From assembly GCF_030209745.1 (NCBI RefSeq), contig NZ_JARVRJ010000010.1, positions 1 through 64,000 on the forward strand: DNA of 64,000 nucleotides. Direction: 5' to 3'. Both the position numbers and the translations under genes were made by a program. Shown piece after piece: positions 31,150-38,958 of the stretch (the stretch's first letter is position 1; every line of letters starts with the position of its first letter). The notes under the pieces were generated by a model that was not told the DNA's origin, ran no database searches, and saw only the letters and a program-made list of their open reading frames with translations. Source of the stretch: Arthrobacter sp. fls2-241-R2A-200. GTDB taxonomy: Bacteria; Actinomycetota; Actinomycetes; Actinomycetales; Micrococcaceae.

Positions 31150-32154
31150 CTATTCGTGAGGTGGTGAGCGTGGGCGGGCGGCGACTATGCGGGCCAGCGC
31201 CTCTTCTGCGAAAGTGGGGTTCAGTTCGATACCCACCCACTGACGACCCAGGGCTTCGGCGACGACCGCAGTCGAACCACTCCCCATGAAAGGATCGAGG
31301 ACTATGCCCGGCTCAGGATCTCCCTCATGGGCGCAGGTTGCCTGGAGAGCTAACCGCGTGGCCGTCGCACCTAGCCTGCGGATCGGTCGTCGCCACGGTG
31401 CACGGCAGGTTACGCAGCGAGCCTCAGGTGCGCCGGCTTGGATGCATTTAATGGCGAGCGGTTCGGGGAACGCAGCGTGATGGCTACCCTTGCCTGCGGC
31501 CGTGGCGATCGTCCAGACGTCGCCGGGATTTTTGCCGAGTGGGTGACCGACAATGCCCCGCGCCTTCATCGCAGCGAGGCCCGTCGTAGAGTCGGCGTTC
31601 GGTCCCCGCCACCTTTCCTTGCCGGGGCGACGAGTTGCTGGACACGGTGGGTTACCGGGTCGCGAACGGTGCGGCCTCCGGATTGCATCCAGGTCGAAGT
31701 GATAACGTCCCTGCTTTGCGAACAGATAGATGACCTCGTGAGCTGCGGTTAGCCGATCGCCTACGCTGCTCGGCATCGGGTTGGGCTTAGCCCAGATGAT
31801 CTTGTTCCGAACAATCCAGCCGTCCTGTTGCAGGAGCTGAGCAACGCGCTCCGGCGCTAGGAGCAGGCTTTTCGACGGTGCCCCTTGGCGCGGGTGGTTG
31901 GCGTAGGTATCACCAAGATTGAGCCAGAATGTGCCTGTCGACACTAAGACCCGGCGGATCTCGACAGCAATTGCACGAATCGCCTCAGCCCACGCGTCCA
32001 CGTTAGCCTCCAGGCCTAGTTGCCCGTCCGCGCCATAATCACGCAATCGAAAGTACGGCGGACTCGTTAGGCACATATCAACCGAGTTCGGTGGAAGCTT
32101 ACGCAGTTCATCCAAGGCATCCCCGACATAGAGAACGTTGACCGGCTCACCCAT
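31150..32154 (-). CDS. DNA (N4-cytosine or N6-adenine) methyltransferase, beta-type motif order
   Basis: About 334 residues. Catalytic motif IV TSPPYF is near residue 32 and the SAM motif I DPFMGSGSTAVVAEALGR is near the C-terminus, i.e. the permuted (beta-class) order. Between them is the target-recognition region, with two Cys pairs (CVTC, and a later Cys-His) that could bind zinc. TSPPY is compatible with N4-cytosine or N6-adenine targets. Start ATG 32154 has GGAGG 6 nt upstream and overlaps the preceding gene by 8 nt. No cognate endonuclease is beside it, so it looks like an orphan enzyme that protects or marks the mobile element. Confidence 0.88.
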   Translation of the reverse strand: MGEPVNVLYVGDALDELRKLPPNSVDMCLTSPPYFRLRDYGADGQLGLEANVDAWAEAIRAIAVEIRRVLVSTGTFWLNLGDTYANHPRQGAPSKSLLLAPERVAQLLQQDGWIVRNKIIWAKPNPMPSSVGDRLTAAHEVIYLFAKQGRYHFDLDAIRRPHRSRPGNPPCPATRRPGKERWRGPNADSTTGLAAMKARGIVGHPLGKNPGDVWTIATAAGKGSHHAAFPEPLAIKCIQAGAPEARCVTCRAPWRRPIRRLGATATRLALQATCAHEGDPEPGIVLDPFMGSGSTAVVAEALGRQWVGIELNPTFAEEALARIVAARPRSPPHE

Positions 32155-33121
32155 GCCAAACCTCCTGGACCAGCTGCGCCGCCGCCTCATCCAGTGCATA
32201 AATGCGGTAGAGCTCCGGTGTCACCTTTGTGCCTCGGCGCAGCGCTCCCTGCAACGCTTGACGACGGCGCTCTGCCAGTTCTGGACGGTAAGCGCCCATT
32301 GCCCAGACGACACTAGGAAAGCCGCCAAAGTCACGCTGTTCGATACCCGCCTGGTAATAGGCTTCGTACTGCTGACACTTCCCGAGGACAGTCGGCAGAC
32401 TCTCATGACCGAGGTCGACCTCAACGAAGAAGGCCTGGACATCCTGATCACCGGGGCGGGCGGCAAGCTCAACATAGAGATCGGGACGAAGCACCTGCGC
32501 ACCACCAAGACGGTCAGTGTAATAGCGACGAGCCTCCTTCTCCGGAGCCACATTCGCCACCTCAGCGCCGGACGCATTAGCCGTAGCGATGAGGCCAATT
32601 GCCACATCGGCAATGGCCAGTGTGTGATCAAGGAATCGCGCTGATGGCTCTGGGAAGCGCCTGCGTCGCCGACTGGATTCTCCGCCTCTTTGAATACGCT
32701 CGCCTGTCGTATCCATGAAATAGACCAGACCCTCTGAGCCTGCTCGAACCCCACCGACACGACGATTGAGAACACCCAGAACGCGCTCACGTCGCAGTCG
32801 CACCAGGACGCGGCGACAGGTGCGCGCACCGGTTTCCGCCGATGCATGGTCGGCAAAGTGCAAGGCCTCAATATGTTCGGCCGTCAGGAATCGAAACCGC
32901 TCGACAGACGATAAGACAGCGCGGTCACGGTCACTGAGCTGAGCTTCGATGTCATGCAGACGACGACGGCTTACCCGTGGTCCCGTATGAGCTCCGGTGC
33001 TAGCTGAAGCACCAGTATTCGGCGCCACAATTCGCATTGTTTCGCCGTCGACCTGCGGCGATGCAACTTCCGGCTTCGACGCGAACGGGTAGCCGACCGG
33101 TAGTGCATCTTGGGAAGTCAT
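32147..33121 (-). CDS. Replication-relaxation family protein
   Basis: A 324-residue protein with a winged-helix front (about 55-130: LSDRDRAVLSSVERFRFLTAEHIEALHF then RTCRRVLVRLRRERVLGVLNRRVGG) and a C-terminal region with LRPDLYVELAARPG and FFVEVDLGHESLPTVLGKCQQYEAYY, an Asp/Glu/Lys arrangement resembling a PD-(D/E)XK-like fold. This matches the replication-relaxation family found on actinobacterial and firmicute mobile elements next to coupling ATPases. It overlaps the TraD-like gene by 4 nt. Role: probably replication or transfer initiation of the element (inferred). Confidence 0.82.
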   Translation of the reverse strand: MTSQDALPVGYPFASKPEVASPQVDGETMRIVAPNTGASASTGAHTGPRVSRRRLHDIEAQLSDRDRAVLSSVERFRFLTAEHIEALHFADHASAETGARTCRRVLVRLRRERVLGVLNRRVGGVRAGSEGLVYFMDTTGERIQRGGESSRRRRRFPEPSARFLDHTLAIADVAIGLIATANASGAEVANVAPEKEARRYYTDRLGGAQVLRPDLYVELAARPGDQDVQAFFVEVDLGHESLPTVLGKCQQYEAYYQAGIEQRDFGGFPSVVWAMGAYRPELAERRRQALQGALRRGTKVTPELYRIYALDEAAAQLVQEVWHG

Positions 33122-35292
33122 GGCTGACTCCTTCTACGCCGCCCACCGGTCGTCTGACTCTCGGCTATGGGATTCAGGACACTGCGCAGTCCGCGTTCGA
33201 TGGCGTCGGTGGGCTGGCCGAACTGATTGCGACTGCGCGCCCGGATCGTGGCGGGCGACGACGTTTGCTTCGGAACGTCGAGCGTTACACCGGAGGCCCA
33301 ATCAGTTACCGCACCGTTGCGAACGAGCTGAGCGTAAACGTGGCGCGAAGGCAGCGCCATGAAGTCTTCGGGTTCAAGGCCAGGCGCCATACCAGCCGCC
33401 GCCTTGGCGTCCCGGGATGCAAGTTGGAAGAAGACGCGAGAGCGACAATTGGCTTCAAATGCCGTGCGCATACTCGTCGGCAACTGATCCAAGTACTGGT
33501 GCGCCACATGGAAGGCGGCACCCAGGCCGCGCGAGGTGGCAAGCGCATCCCCGATATCGGTCGGCAGTCGTAGGTACTCCTGGACCTCGTCGAGATAGAT
33601 CATGACCGGATGACGGTCGTTTGTCGAAATACTGGCACGCTCCTGGATGGCCTGCCACAGTTCAGCAACCACCATAGCTCCCAGCAATTGGGCAGCTTCA
33701 GGCCCCAGCACTCCCTTCTGAAGAGGCACGAGTAGAATCTTCCGCTCCGTCAACACCTGACGGACGTTGAAGCGCGGAGTGGGCTGTGCCAGAACATGAC
33801 GCAGGTGGGGATCGAGTAACGGGCGCAGCTTGTTCATGAGCGGCGCAGTGACTTGGGCACTTGCCTCTGGCGTGAGCTGCTCATACCAGTGCCAGAACGG
33901 CCCAGCCGAGAACGGGTCACCACCTGCAATTTGATTGGTGACCGACTGCCGGAACTTCTTGTTGTTGAGCAGAATTGGCAGCATGGCCATACTCGCATCA
34001 TCGCGTTGAGCCAGCGCGAGAAGCGAATGCCGCAGGATGTCAGAACTACGCGGGCCAAGCTGGTCACCGTACAGCGCGTGGAAGGTGCCGAATACTTGAT
34101 CGGCGACAAGCGCTGGGCTGCGCCCATGACCATCGAGCGGATTGATGCCAACCGGCACGTCGTCGAGTGGATCGAGAACGATGACGTCGCCTTGACGCTC
34201 CTTCGGAACGTGCTTGAGGACGTCCCGAATCAGATCCTTGGGTTCGATTACGACGCAGCTACGCCCCGCCGCCATGTCATTGATGATCAGGGACAGGAGC
34301 ATGGAACTTTTACCCACACCGGTCGGTCCCATGGCCCACAGATGATGACAGCTATCGGCTGGCGACAGACCAAGCCGGCCATCCGTAGTGCCTGGAGCCG
34401 TCGCCAAAGCGACAATTCGATCCGTGGACGACGCCTGAAAGGAAGGCCGAATTTGCCGTGGGTGAGCGGGAGGTTGGCCAGGATAGGCCACTGCACCCTC
34501 GCCTATTGGCCAGGCGCTGAGCATGCCGACTTCAACGGCAGACAAGCGCTGCCCGAACGCGAAGCGCGGCCAGTCGGGACTCGGTTGGTTCAACTTCTGG
34601 ATATGGTCAAAGTGCACCTGGAAGCGGAGTCCCGGCGCCACCATTGAGCGGAAGGCATTGACCACTCCACCGATGAGCGTTCGGCGACGCTCCTCTTCGC
34701 TGGCTCTGACGCCAATCCGAACATAGCCAGCAAAGCCGTGCTCGCCTTGTTTGTTTTCGACACCACGGGAAACACCGCGACGCTGCTCCGGCTGGATACC
34801 GCGAAGCACCACCGAGGCGATGCCCTGGTCGACCTGCGCAATTGTGCGGGGTGTCAGCTGTGGGGCGAACCTCGGCCCCAGGATCATCTGTATAACCAGG
34901 CTCTCGTTGCCCTGCACGGCCGTCAGACTAGCCAGGAGGGAACGTGTCGAACCCTCGGGAGATCGAGGTTCCAGTGATTGGGCGGGCGCATTGACGGTCA
35001 CTCGCCGAACCGCCTGCGCCGGTAGTCGTTCGCCATCCTCGGCGACCACGATGGATCCAGCAACTAGGCGCTCAATGTCTCGGCGAACGGCCGACGCATG
35101 TCGCCGCTGTGTGCCGACGAGGTAGCGGATGCCCTGACGACTGGCCCTGGCTTCCAATATGATTTGCGGGGCGTGGCTTTGGGCGCTCCACAGGCGCAAC
35201 AGGTTGATAGCCTGCTCATCCTCAAGGGGACGCGGCCAATGAATTTCCTGCCACATCAGCTGCCGAAGGACCAATTCAGAACTACTCATCAT
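33118..35292 (-). CDS. VirD4/TraD-like conjugative coupling ATPase
   Basis: A 724-residue protein. After an alpha/beta N-terminal half comes a RecA/HerA-like motor. Walker A is GPTGVGKSS at 322-330. An IEPKDLIRDVLKHVP block and VIVLDPLDDVPVGINPLDG follow. The Walker B-like strand MIYLDEVQEYLRLP is followed by GLGAAFHVAHQYLDQLP and EANCRSRVFFQLAS. No clear N-terminal membrane helix is seen, so it may be a soluble TraC/TraD relative. It sits between the small basic protein (11-nt overlap) and the replication-relaxation gene. Probable role: pumping DNA or coupling the relaxosome to a channel. Confidence 0.85.
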   Translation of the reverse strand: MMSSSELVLRQLMWQEIHWPRPLEDEQAINLLRLWSAQSHAPQIILEARASRQGIRYLVGTQRRHASAVRRDIERLVAGSIVVAEDGERLPAQAVRRVTVNAPAQSLEPRSPEGSTRSLLASLTAVQGNESLVIQMILGPRFAPQLTPRTIAQVDQGIASVVLRGIQPEQRRGVSRGVENKQGEHGFAGYVRIGVRASEEERRRTLIGGVVNAFRSMVAPGLRFQVHFDHIQKLNQPSPDWPRFAFGQRLSAVEVGMLSAWPIGEGAVAYPGQPPAHPRQIRPSFQASSTDRIVALATAPGTTDGRLGLSPADSCHHLWAMGPTGVGKSSMLLSLIINDMAAGRSCVVIEPKDLIRDVLKHVPKERQGDVIVLDPLDDVPVGINPLDGHGRSPALVADQVFGTFHALYGDQLGPRSSDILRHSLLALAQRDDASMAMLPILLNNKKFRQSVTNQIAGGDPFSAGPFWHWYEQLTPEASAQVTAPLMNKLRPLLDPHLRHVLAQPTPRFNVRQVLTERKILLVPLQKGVLGPEAAQLLGAMVVAELWQAIQERASISTNDRHPVMIYLDEVQEYLRLPTDIGDALATSRGLGAAFHVAHQYLDQLPTSMRTAFEANCRSRVFFQLASRDAKAAAGMAPGLEPEDFMALPSRHVYAQLVRNGAVTDWASGVTLDVPKQTSSPATIRARSRNQFGQPTDAIERGLRSVLNPIAESQTTGGRRRRSQP

Positions 35293-35500
35293 CAGTGTCC
35301 TCCCGGCGACGCTTGACGCCTTTGCGCTCGTGCTGCGCCTGAGCGTCCCGCTCAGCTTCCGCTTGAGCCATGGCGATGACTGCGCGGCTAAGCTTCCGGA
35401 GGTCAGGACGATCGCGCTGCACGCCTCGGACGACGATCTTGCCTTCCTGGCGCGGCGTAGTCGTGCGCCTCCGATTTGGACGCTTGTTTCTCATGAACAT
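35282..35500 (-). CDS. Small basic protein of the transfer operon
   Basis: A 72-residue, highly basic protein: an Arg-rich front (RNKRPNRRRTTTPRQEGK), a hydrophobic helix (LSRAVIAMAQAEAERDAQ) and a charged tail. ATG 35500 has GGAGGG about 9 nt upstream; ATG 35494 is an alternative. First gene of the leftward transfer operon, downstream of the CGTTCAA-controlled promoter, overlapping the TraD-like gene. Probably nucleic-acid binding; family not recognised. Confidence 0.6.
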   Translation of the reverse strand: MFMRNKRPNRRRTTTPRQEGKIVVRGVQRDRPDLRKLSRAVIAMAQAEAERDAQAQHERKGVKRRREDTDDE

Positions 35501-35542
35501 GGTTGTTTCCCTCCTTCCTGCGGTGTTGTGATTTGCCGCCAC

Positions 35543-35602
35543 CGTTCAACAAATTGAACGATGTCTGAGCCTTAGTATGCGTTCAATAAGTTGAACGTTC
35601 AA
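35543..35602 (-). promoter_or_regulatory. Promoter with repeated GTTCAA operators (transfer operon)
   Basis: Reading leftward: -35 TTGAAC (35602-35597), 17-nt spacer, -10 CATACT (35579-35574). Inverted repeats CGTTCAA-N4-TTGAACG occur at 35580-35597 (over the spacer) and 35543-35560 (downstream of the start point). The layout is the same as at the XRE operon promoter. Confidence 0.65.
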
Positions 35603-35665
35603 CTGTTTTAGCGCAAACCACAACACCGACTGGAAGAGCTCTACAGCTGTTTTGTGGCGATGGAA

Positions 35666-35926
35666 TTAGTACCTGTTGCGCCGGTATTGGATGACTGCCC
35701 AGACGGCCCAAATGATCGACGCGACGCCTACGCAGCCCACCAGGAACGGCAGGATCGACTGCAGAACCTGCGTCGCGCAGTACAGCGCGATCACGGCCAG
35801 AAGAACGGACATACAAGCTCCGATCGCCCGGTCAAACCAGGATCTGGGGCTCGGGTCGACACTCACTGCTGGCGCTTTGATGAGGTAAGTAATTCGGACA
35901 TGACAAATACCCCTTTCTAGAGGCAT
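35666..35926 (-). CDS. Small membrane protein (start uncertain)
   Basis: Up to 86 residues. Two hydrophobic segments (RAIGACMSVLLAVIALYCATQVL and LPFLVGCVGVASIIWAVWAVIQY) and a short basic C-terminus (RRNRY) describe a two-helix inner-membrane protein. ATG 35926 has a poor ribosome site. GTG 35866, 66 residues from the end, overlaps the stop of a 12-codon upstream frame that has a good site, so it may be the true start. Last gene of a leftward group of five small genes; family not recognised. Confidence 0.55.
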   Translation of the reverse strand: MPLERGICHVRITYLIKAPAVSVDPSPRSWFDRAIGACMSVLLAVIALYCATQVLQSILPFLVGCVGVASIIWAVWAVIQYRRNRY

Positions 35927-35964
35927 CTTCGAGGGGCTAAGCCGGAGGAGCTCAGGAACGGACG

Positions 35965-36171
35965 CTACCTATCGCGGCGCATGTCGTGCATAGCCCGGCG
36001 ATATGCGGCTTCGAGGCGATTTACCGATTCATGAGCATCCCGGGTGACATTGGTAATTCGATCCCGGGTGGACGCCGACCGGTCCCGCCAGTAATCAGCA
36101 ACGACAAGATATGCGGCGGCAATGGAAGCTGCGCAGGTAATCACGATGGCAATCCAAAAGAGCGCAGTCAT
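35965..36171 (-). CDS. Small membrane-anchored protein
   Basis: A 68-residue protein: an N-terminal transmembrane helix (ALFWIAIVITCAASIAAAYLVV) followed by a charged, helical cytoplasmic tail (STRDRITNVTRDAHESVNRLEAAYRRAMHDMRRDR). Its ATG overlaps the preceding gene's stop by 4 nt, so the two are co-translated. No family recognised; single-helix proteins of this sort occur in conjugation clusters. Confidence 0.6.
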   Translation of the reverse strand: MTALFWIAIVITCAASIAAAYLVVADYWRDRSASTRDRITNVTRDAHESVNRLEAAYRRAMHDMRRDR

Positions 36172-36419
36172 GACCGCTGGGGACCCTTCGGCCAGGTTTC
36201 CAGCGCCGTCAGGGCCATGGCGGACATCTGCTGTGATACCAAGCTCAGATGCCGTGCTGTCGCTGGCGATGTAGCTTTGATGGTTCTCGCAACCGTGTCC
36301 AGCTCATCCACCAGCGTCGCGATCCGCCCGACGAACAGGCGGACTGCCGCCTCATGTTGCAGCACTTCGGGCTCCGCGAAATCAACAGGTCTCAAAAGAT
36401 TTTCGAATTCGTGCTTCAT
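36168..36419 (-). CDS. Small helical hypothetical protein
   Basis: An 83-residue, all-helical soluble protein (FVGRIATLVDELDTVARTIKATSPATARHLSLVSQQM) with no catalytic motif. Coupled by ATGA to the membrane protein downstream, 9 nt after the previous gene. Unknown function. Confidence 0.58.
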   Translation of the reverse strand: MKHEFENLLRPVDFAEPEVLQHEAAVRLFVGRIATLVDELDTVARTIKATSPATARHLSLVSQQMSAMALTALETWPKGPQRS

Positions 36420-36428
36420 GGCTCGCCT

Positions 36429-36737
36429 CTACCGTTGGAACCGGCGGACTTCCCACGCCGCATACTCGGCGAAGGAATCGGCGATGAAGTTCAGACGCTC
36501 GGCAGCCCGCGGGTCACCGTTCGCCTGAAACTCGGCCTCACGACTGAGCATCCCGCTCAGGTGCATGCCCGTTGCGGCCACATAGCCGGCAGCATGAACC
36601 CGTGCGGCTGTCACGAGCCCCCGCGAGACTTCGGCGTTCTGCGCTCGTTGGAGAGCCTTGCCCTCCGACCGCGAGAAGCCCTCTGGTGGATTGAACGGCA
36701 TGACCCTACCGCTTGGACGGGGAATGAGATCGGACAT
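36429..36737 (-). CDS. Small hypothetical protein
   Basis: A 102-residue soluble protein, mostly helical after a Pro-rich start (SDLIPRPSGRVMPFNPPEG); central block ALQRAQNAEVSRGLVTAARVHAAGYVAATGMHLSGMLSREAEF. ATG 36737 chosen with the purine-rich GGAAAGAAGAAG upstream. The family is not recognised; location suggests an accessory gene of the mobile element. Confidence 0.6.
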   Translation of the reverse strand: MSDLIPRPSGRVMPFNPPEGFSRSEGKALQRAQNAEVSRGLVTAARVHAAGYVAATGMHLSGMLSREAEFQANGDPRAAERLNFIADSFAEYAAWEVRRFQR

Positions 36738-36783
36738 GACTTCTTCCTTTCCGTTGTATCGATGAGGACGGCAATGATGGCCG

Positions 36784-37062
36784 TCAGTACTGTTCCAATC
36801 GGAGCAATGCGAACTGGGACCGTTCGGCCAGAGCCCCATCATCAAACTGCTCCAAGAGCTTCAGGCAGACGCTCGGGTGTGAGACGCCGATGACTCCGCT
36901 GGAATCCGCGATGCCACGGTTCGCGCCAGGCGCAGCCGTGCTGGGGCCGTGCCATTCCAGCTGCTTAGGAGGCGCCTCCGATTCGTCGGTTGCGATCCGC
37001 GCGAACAATATGCCGACGCCCGTGAGTTCGTCGTTGCCGAAGGGAGGTAGTTCGCTGGACAT
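36784..37062 (-). CDS. Small hypothetical protein
   Basis: A 92-residue protein with a mixed composition (SELPPFGNDELTGVGILFARIATDE; SHPSVCLKLLEQFDDGALAERSQFALLRLEQY). AAAGG lies 7 nt before ATG 37062. It is the first of the five small leftward genes and faces the divergent 37264 gene across a 201-nt gap. Unknown function. Confidence 0.55.
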   Translation of the reverse strand: MSSELPPFGNDELTGVGILFARIATDESEAPPKQLEWHGPSTAAPGANRGIADSSGVIGVSHPSVCLKLLEQFDDGALAERSQFALLRLEQY

Positions 37063-37216
37063 GATCTTGCCTTTCTGATTGTTCCGAGAGCCCGCCTTTT
37101 GCGGGTCCTGTAACTAAGGCTGAAGCTGACGGATCAACGGAAATAGAGGGCTGCTGCCGTGCCGTCGCGGAGTCGTGCCGTCCAGCTGCGATTCCTTGCG
37201 GCCTATTGCGGAGACC

Positions 37217-37260
37217 TTGACTGCGGTAAAAGCGGGTCGCATAATGCACGGCAGAGGAGG
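37217..37260 (+). promoter_or_regulatory. Promoter and ribosome site of the 372-aa gene
   Basis: TTGACT (37217-37222), 17-nt spacer, CATAAT (37240-37245): a near-consensus vegetative promoter. AGGAGG (37255-37260) lies 3 nt before ATG 37264, so the leader is only about 12 nt. Confidence 0.65.
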
Positions 37261-37263
37261 TAT

Positions 37264-38382
37264 ATGAGGGACGCTGACAATGAGAAACATCCGAAAGCGC
37301 GAATTATCGAATTCCTTGGCGCAAGTACTCGGAATGGCCTCCACGGGACGAACGGACGGACGACGGCGGTGGACCTCGGCAACGGGCACCTGCTCGATAT
37401 CCAGTTCATCGAGGATGCTGTCAGCGCTCAGAGCCAGAAAGACATCTCGTCATTTGTCCTTGAGCTTTACCAGGGCAGGGTCGCCACTCTCGCCTTGGAG
37501 CCTTCTGAGCTTCTGAAGCTTCGTGCCACGCTGTTGCTGGGACTTGGAGAAGCCCGATACCTCACTTCGGATGAACGCCGGGCGGCGCTTGCACGCACCT
37601 ACCGTGTGTATGTTCCACCAGGAAAGAAACCCCTCGAGGGTATCCATCAGTTCAGGGACAGATACCGGGACGTTAGGCGGGTCGAACGAGAGGATGTTCT
37701 CGCGGGCGTTGCCGGCATCGTGGTAGAGATGCTCGAGGCCTCGCAGGCTCGGGTCGCTACAATCGGTTCAAAGCCCCCCTGGACCTACGAGATTGTCGAC
37801 GCGCAGGATGACTACGTCTATCCCGCCAGCGCCGAGGGTCAGATCCGCACGGTCATCCGCAGGCGCACTATCCGATCGACCGTTCCCGCACTTACCGAGT
37901 TTCGGCAGACGTACACCGACCGCACCCCGGGTGGGGCGATGCCGGAAGTCCAGAACGTCGGACAAGGCCAGCTCACAATCGAGAACCTCCGCGCCTACGA
38001 TGAGAATGGCGTCCCCGGATACCGCTACGACATTGTGATTACTTTCCCACCACTTCAACGTGGGGTACCCCTCGAAGTTGCCTGGCTACTTACCCACCGA
38101 CTCACTTATCAGGATCAGTGGCGGCCCGGTGCCGTACATCATGTGCAGCTGACTCCAGCCGTGCCAATCGGGAAGCTTTCAATCGGCGTCCGCTTCAGTC
38201 CGCCGGAGGTCCCAGAAGGAATCTGGCGTATCGACAACGTTCCGCCTCAGAACATCCGCCAAGCCCACGCCCGAGGCGAAAATCTCACTCCGAGTCACGA
38301 CCGTGTTCAGGCGAAATGGGAGGACGTCACGTTGGGCCGTGCTTGCGGCATTGTTTGGTACTGGCCCAAACACATAGACTGA
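37264..38382 (+). CDS. Hypothetical protein, 372 aa, possible effector or regulator
   Basis: I do not recognise the family. The first ~70 residues contain TTAVDLGNGHLLDIQFIED. Residues about 85-125 form a helical block (LEPSELLKLRATLLLGLGEARYLTSDERRAAL) that could be DNA binding. The C-terminal half is strand-rich (GYRYDIVITFPPLQRGVPLEVAWLLTHRLTYQDQW; LSIGVRFSPPEVPEGIWRIDNVPP), suggesting a beta-sandwich ligand or protein-binding domain. It has its own strong promoter, no signal peptide and no membrane segment, and is first gene of the rightward half of the island. Confidence 0.65.
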   Translation: MRDADNEKHPKARIIEFLGASTRNGLHGTNGRTTAVDLGNGHLLDIQFIEDAVSAQSQKDISSFVLELYQGRVATLALEPSELLKLRATLLLGLGEARYLTSDERRAALARTYRVYVPPGKKPLEGIHQFRDRYRDVRRVEREDVLAGVAGIVVEMLEASQARVATIGSKPPWTYEIVDAQDDYVYPASAEGQIRTVIRRRTIRSTVPALTEFRQTYTDRTPGGAMPEVQNVGQGQLTIENLRAYDENGVPGYRYDIVITFPPLQRGVPLEVAWLLTHRLTYQDQWRPGAVHHVQLTPAVPIGKLSIGVRFSPPEVPEGIWRIDNVPPQNIRQAHARGENLTPSHDRVQAKWEDVTLGRACGIVWYWPKHID

Positions 38383-38417
38383 GCGCAGCCACCGGGGTCA
38401 AGCACGCAGGAGACACC

Positions 38418-38531
38418 ATGGAACTCATCCGAGGCAACCTTGCCATTCGGGCGCTTCTTCGCGGTGGCGAGGGAGATACCGACGGGGAAAGTGACAGCGG
38501 AAGCTCCGACGGAGACGGCGATCACCCCTGA
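38418..38531 (+). CDS. 37-aa acidic peptide
   Basis: A tiny frame: MELIRGNLAIRALLRGGEG followed by an Asp/Ser/Gly-rich acidic tail. GGAG (38409-38412) is 5 nt before the ATG, and it begins 35 nt after the 372-aa gene, so it could be co-expressed. The acidic tail is DNA-mimic-like in composition, but the peptide is too short to judge. Low confidence that it is translated. Confidence 0.35.
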   Translation: MELIRGNLAIRALLRGGEGDTDGESDSGSSDGDGDHP

Positions 38532-38958
38532 GGTGCCTAACCCTTCGGTCTAAGGGCGGCCGAGATCCTCCGCCAGCAGCCGGAGGCGACCTGCTGAGAG
38601 CAAGCATCTGAGTCTCTAGCTGGCGCGGATGTGCGCAGTTCCTCAAGTCCATCATCTGGCAGGCTGCTTTCAGGGTAGTCGGCCTCGGATTCTTCCGCAT
38701 CCGGGGCTTCGAAGAGGCCCATCGGACTTCCTGTAGGTGTAGGCAGCGAAGCCAGTCTGCTTCTACCAGTAGGGAGAAGCACCCTTCGAAATATATGCCG
38801 ATTGTGGTATACTTTAGGCCAGTTAGCGGGCCGTGGTTGAGATCCCTCCCCATCCGCAAACCTACCCAACACAGCCGACCTCACCTGATTTGTCGCAGCT
38901 CCCCGGTAGATTGAAATCAACACTAAGTGGCTACCGTCGTGTGGCTGGAGACTGCCGC
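38532..38958. other. 427-nt gap before the type I RM operon
   Basis: No convincing gene. A leftward frame (38722-38537, 61 residues, start preceded by AGGAAG) is possible but has no recognisable features beyond an acidic front. The rightward promoter of hsdM lies at its right end. Confidence 0.5.
38785..38813 (+). promoter_or_regulatory. Putative promoter of the hsdMS-HEPN-hsdR operon
   Basis: TTCGAA (38785-38790), 17-nt spacer, TATACT (38808-38813), in an otherwise GC-rich context. The transcript would have a leader of about 140 nt before ATG 38959. Confidence 0.5.

Noticed and set aside
38537..38722. Possible leftward 61-codon gene upstream of hsdM
   Set aside because: It has a fair ribosome site, but no recognisable sequence features and lies alone against the direction of its neighbours; mentioned only in the gap entry.
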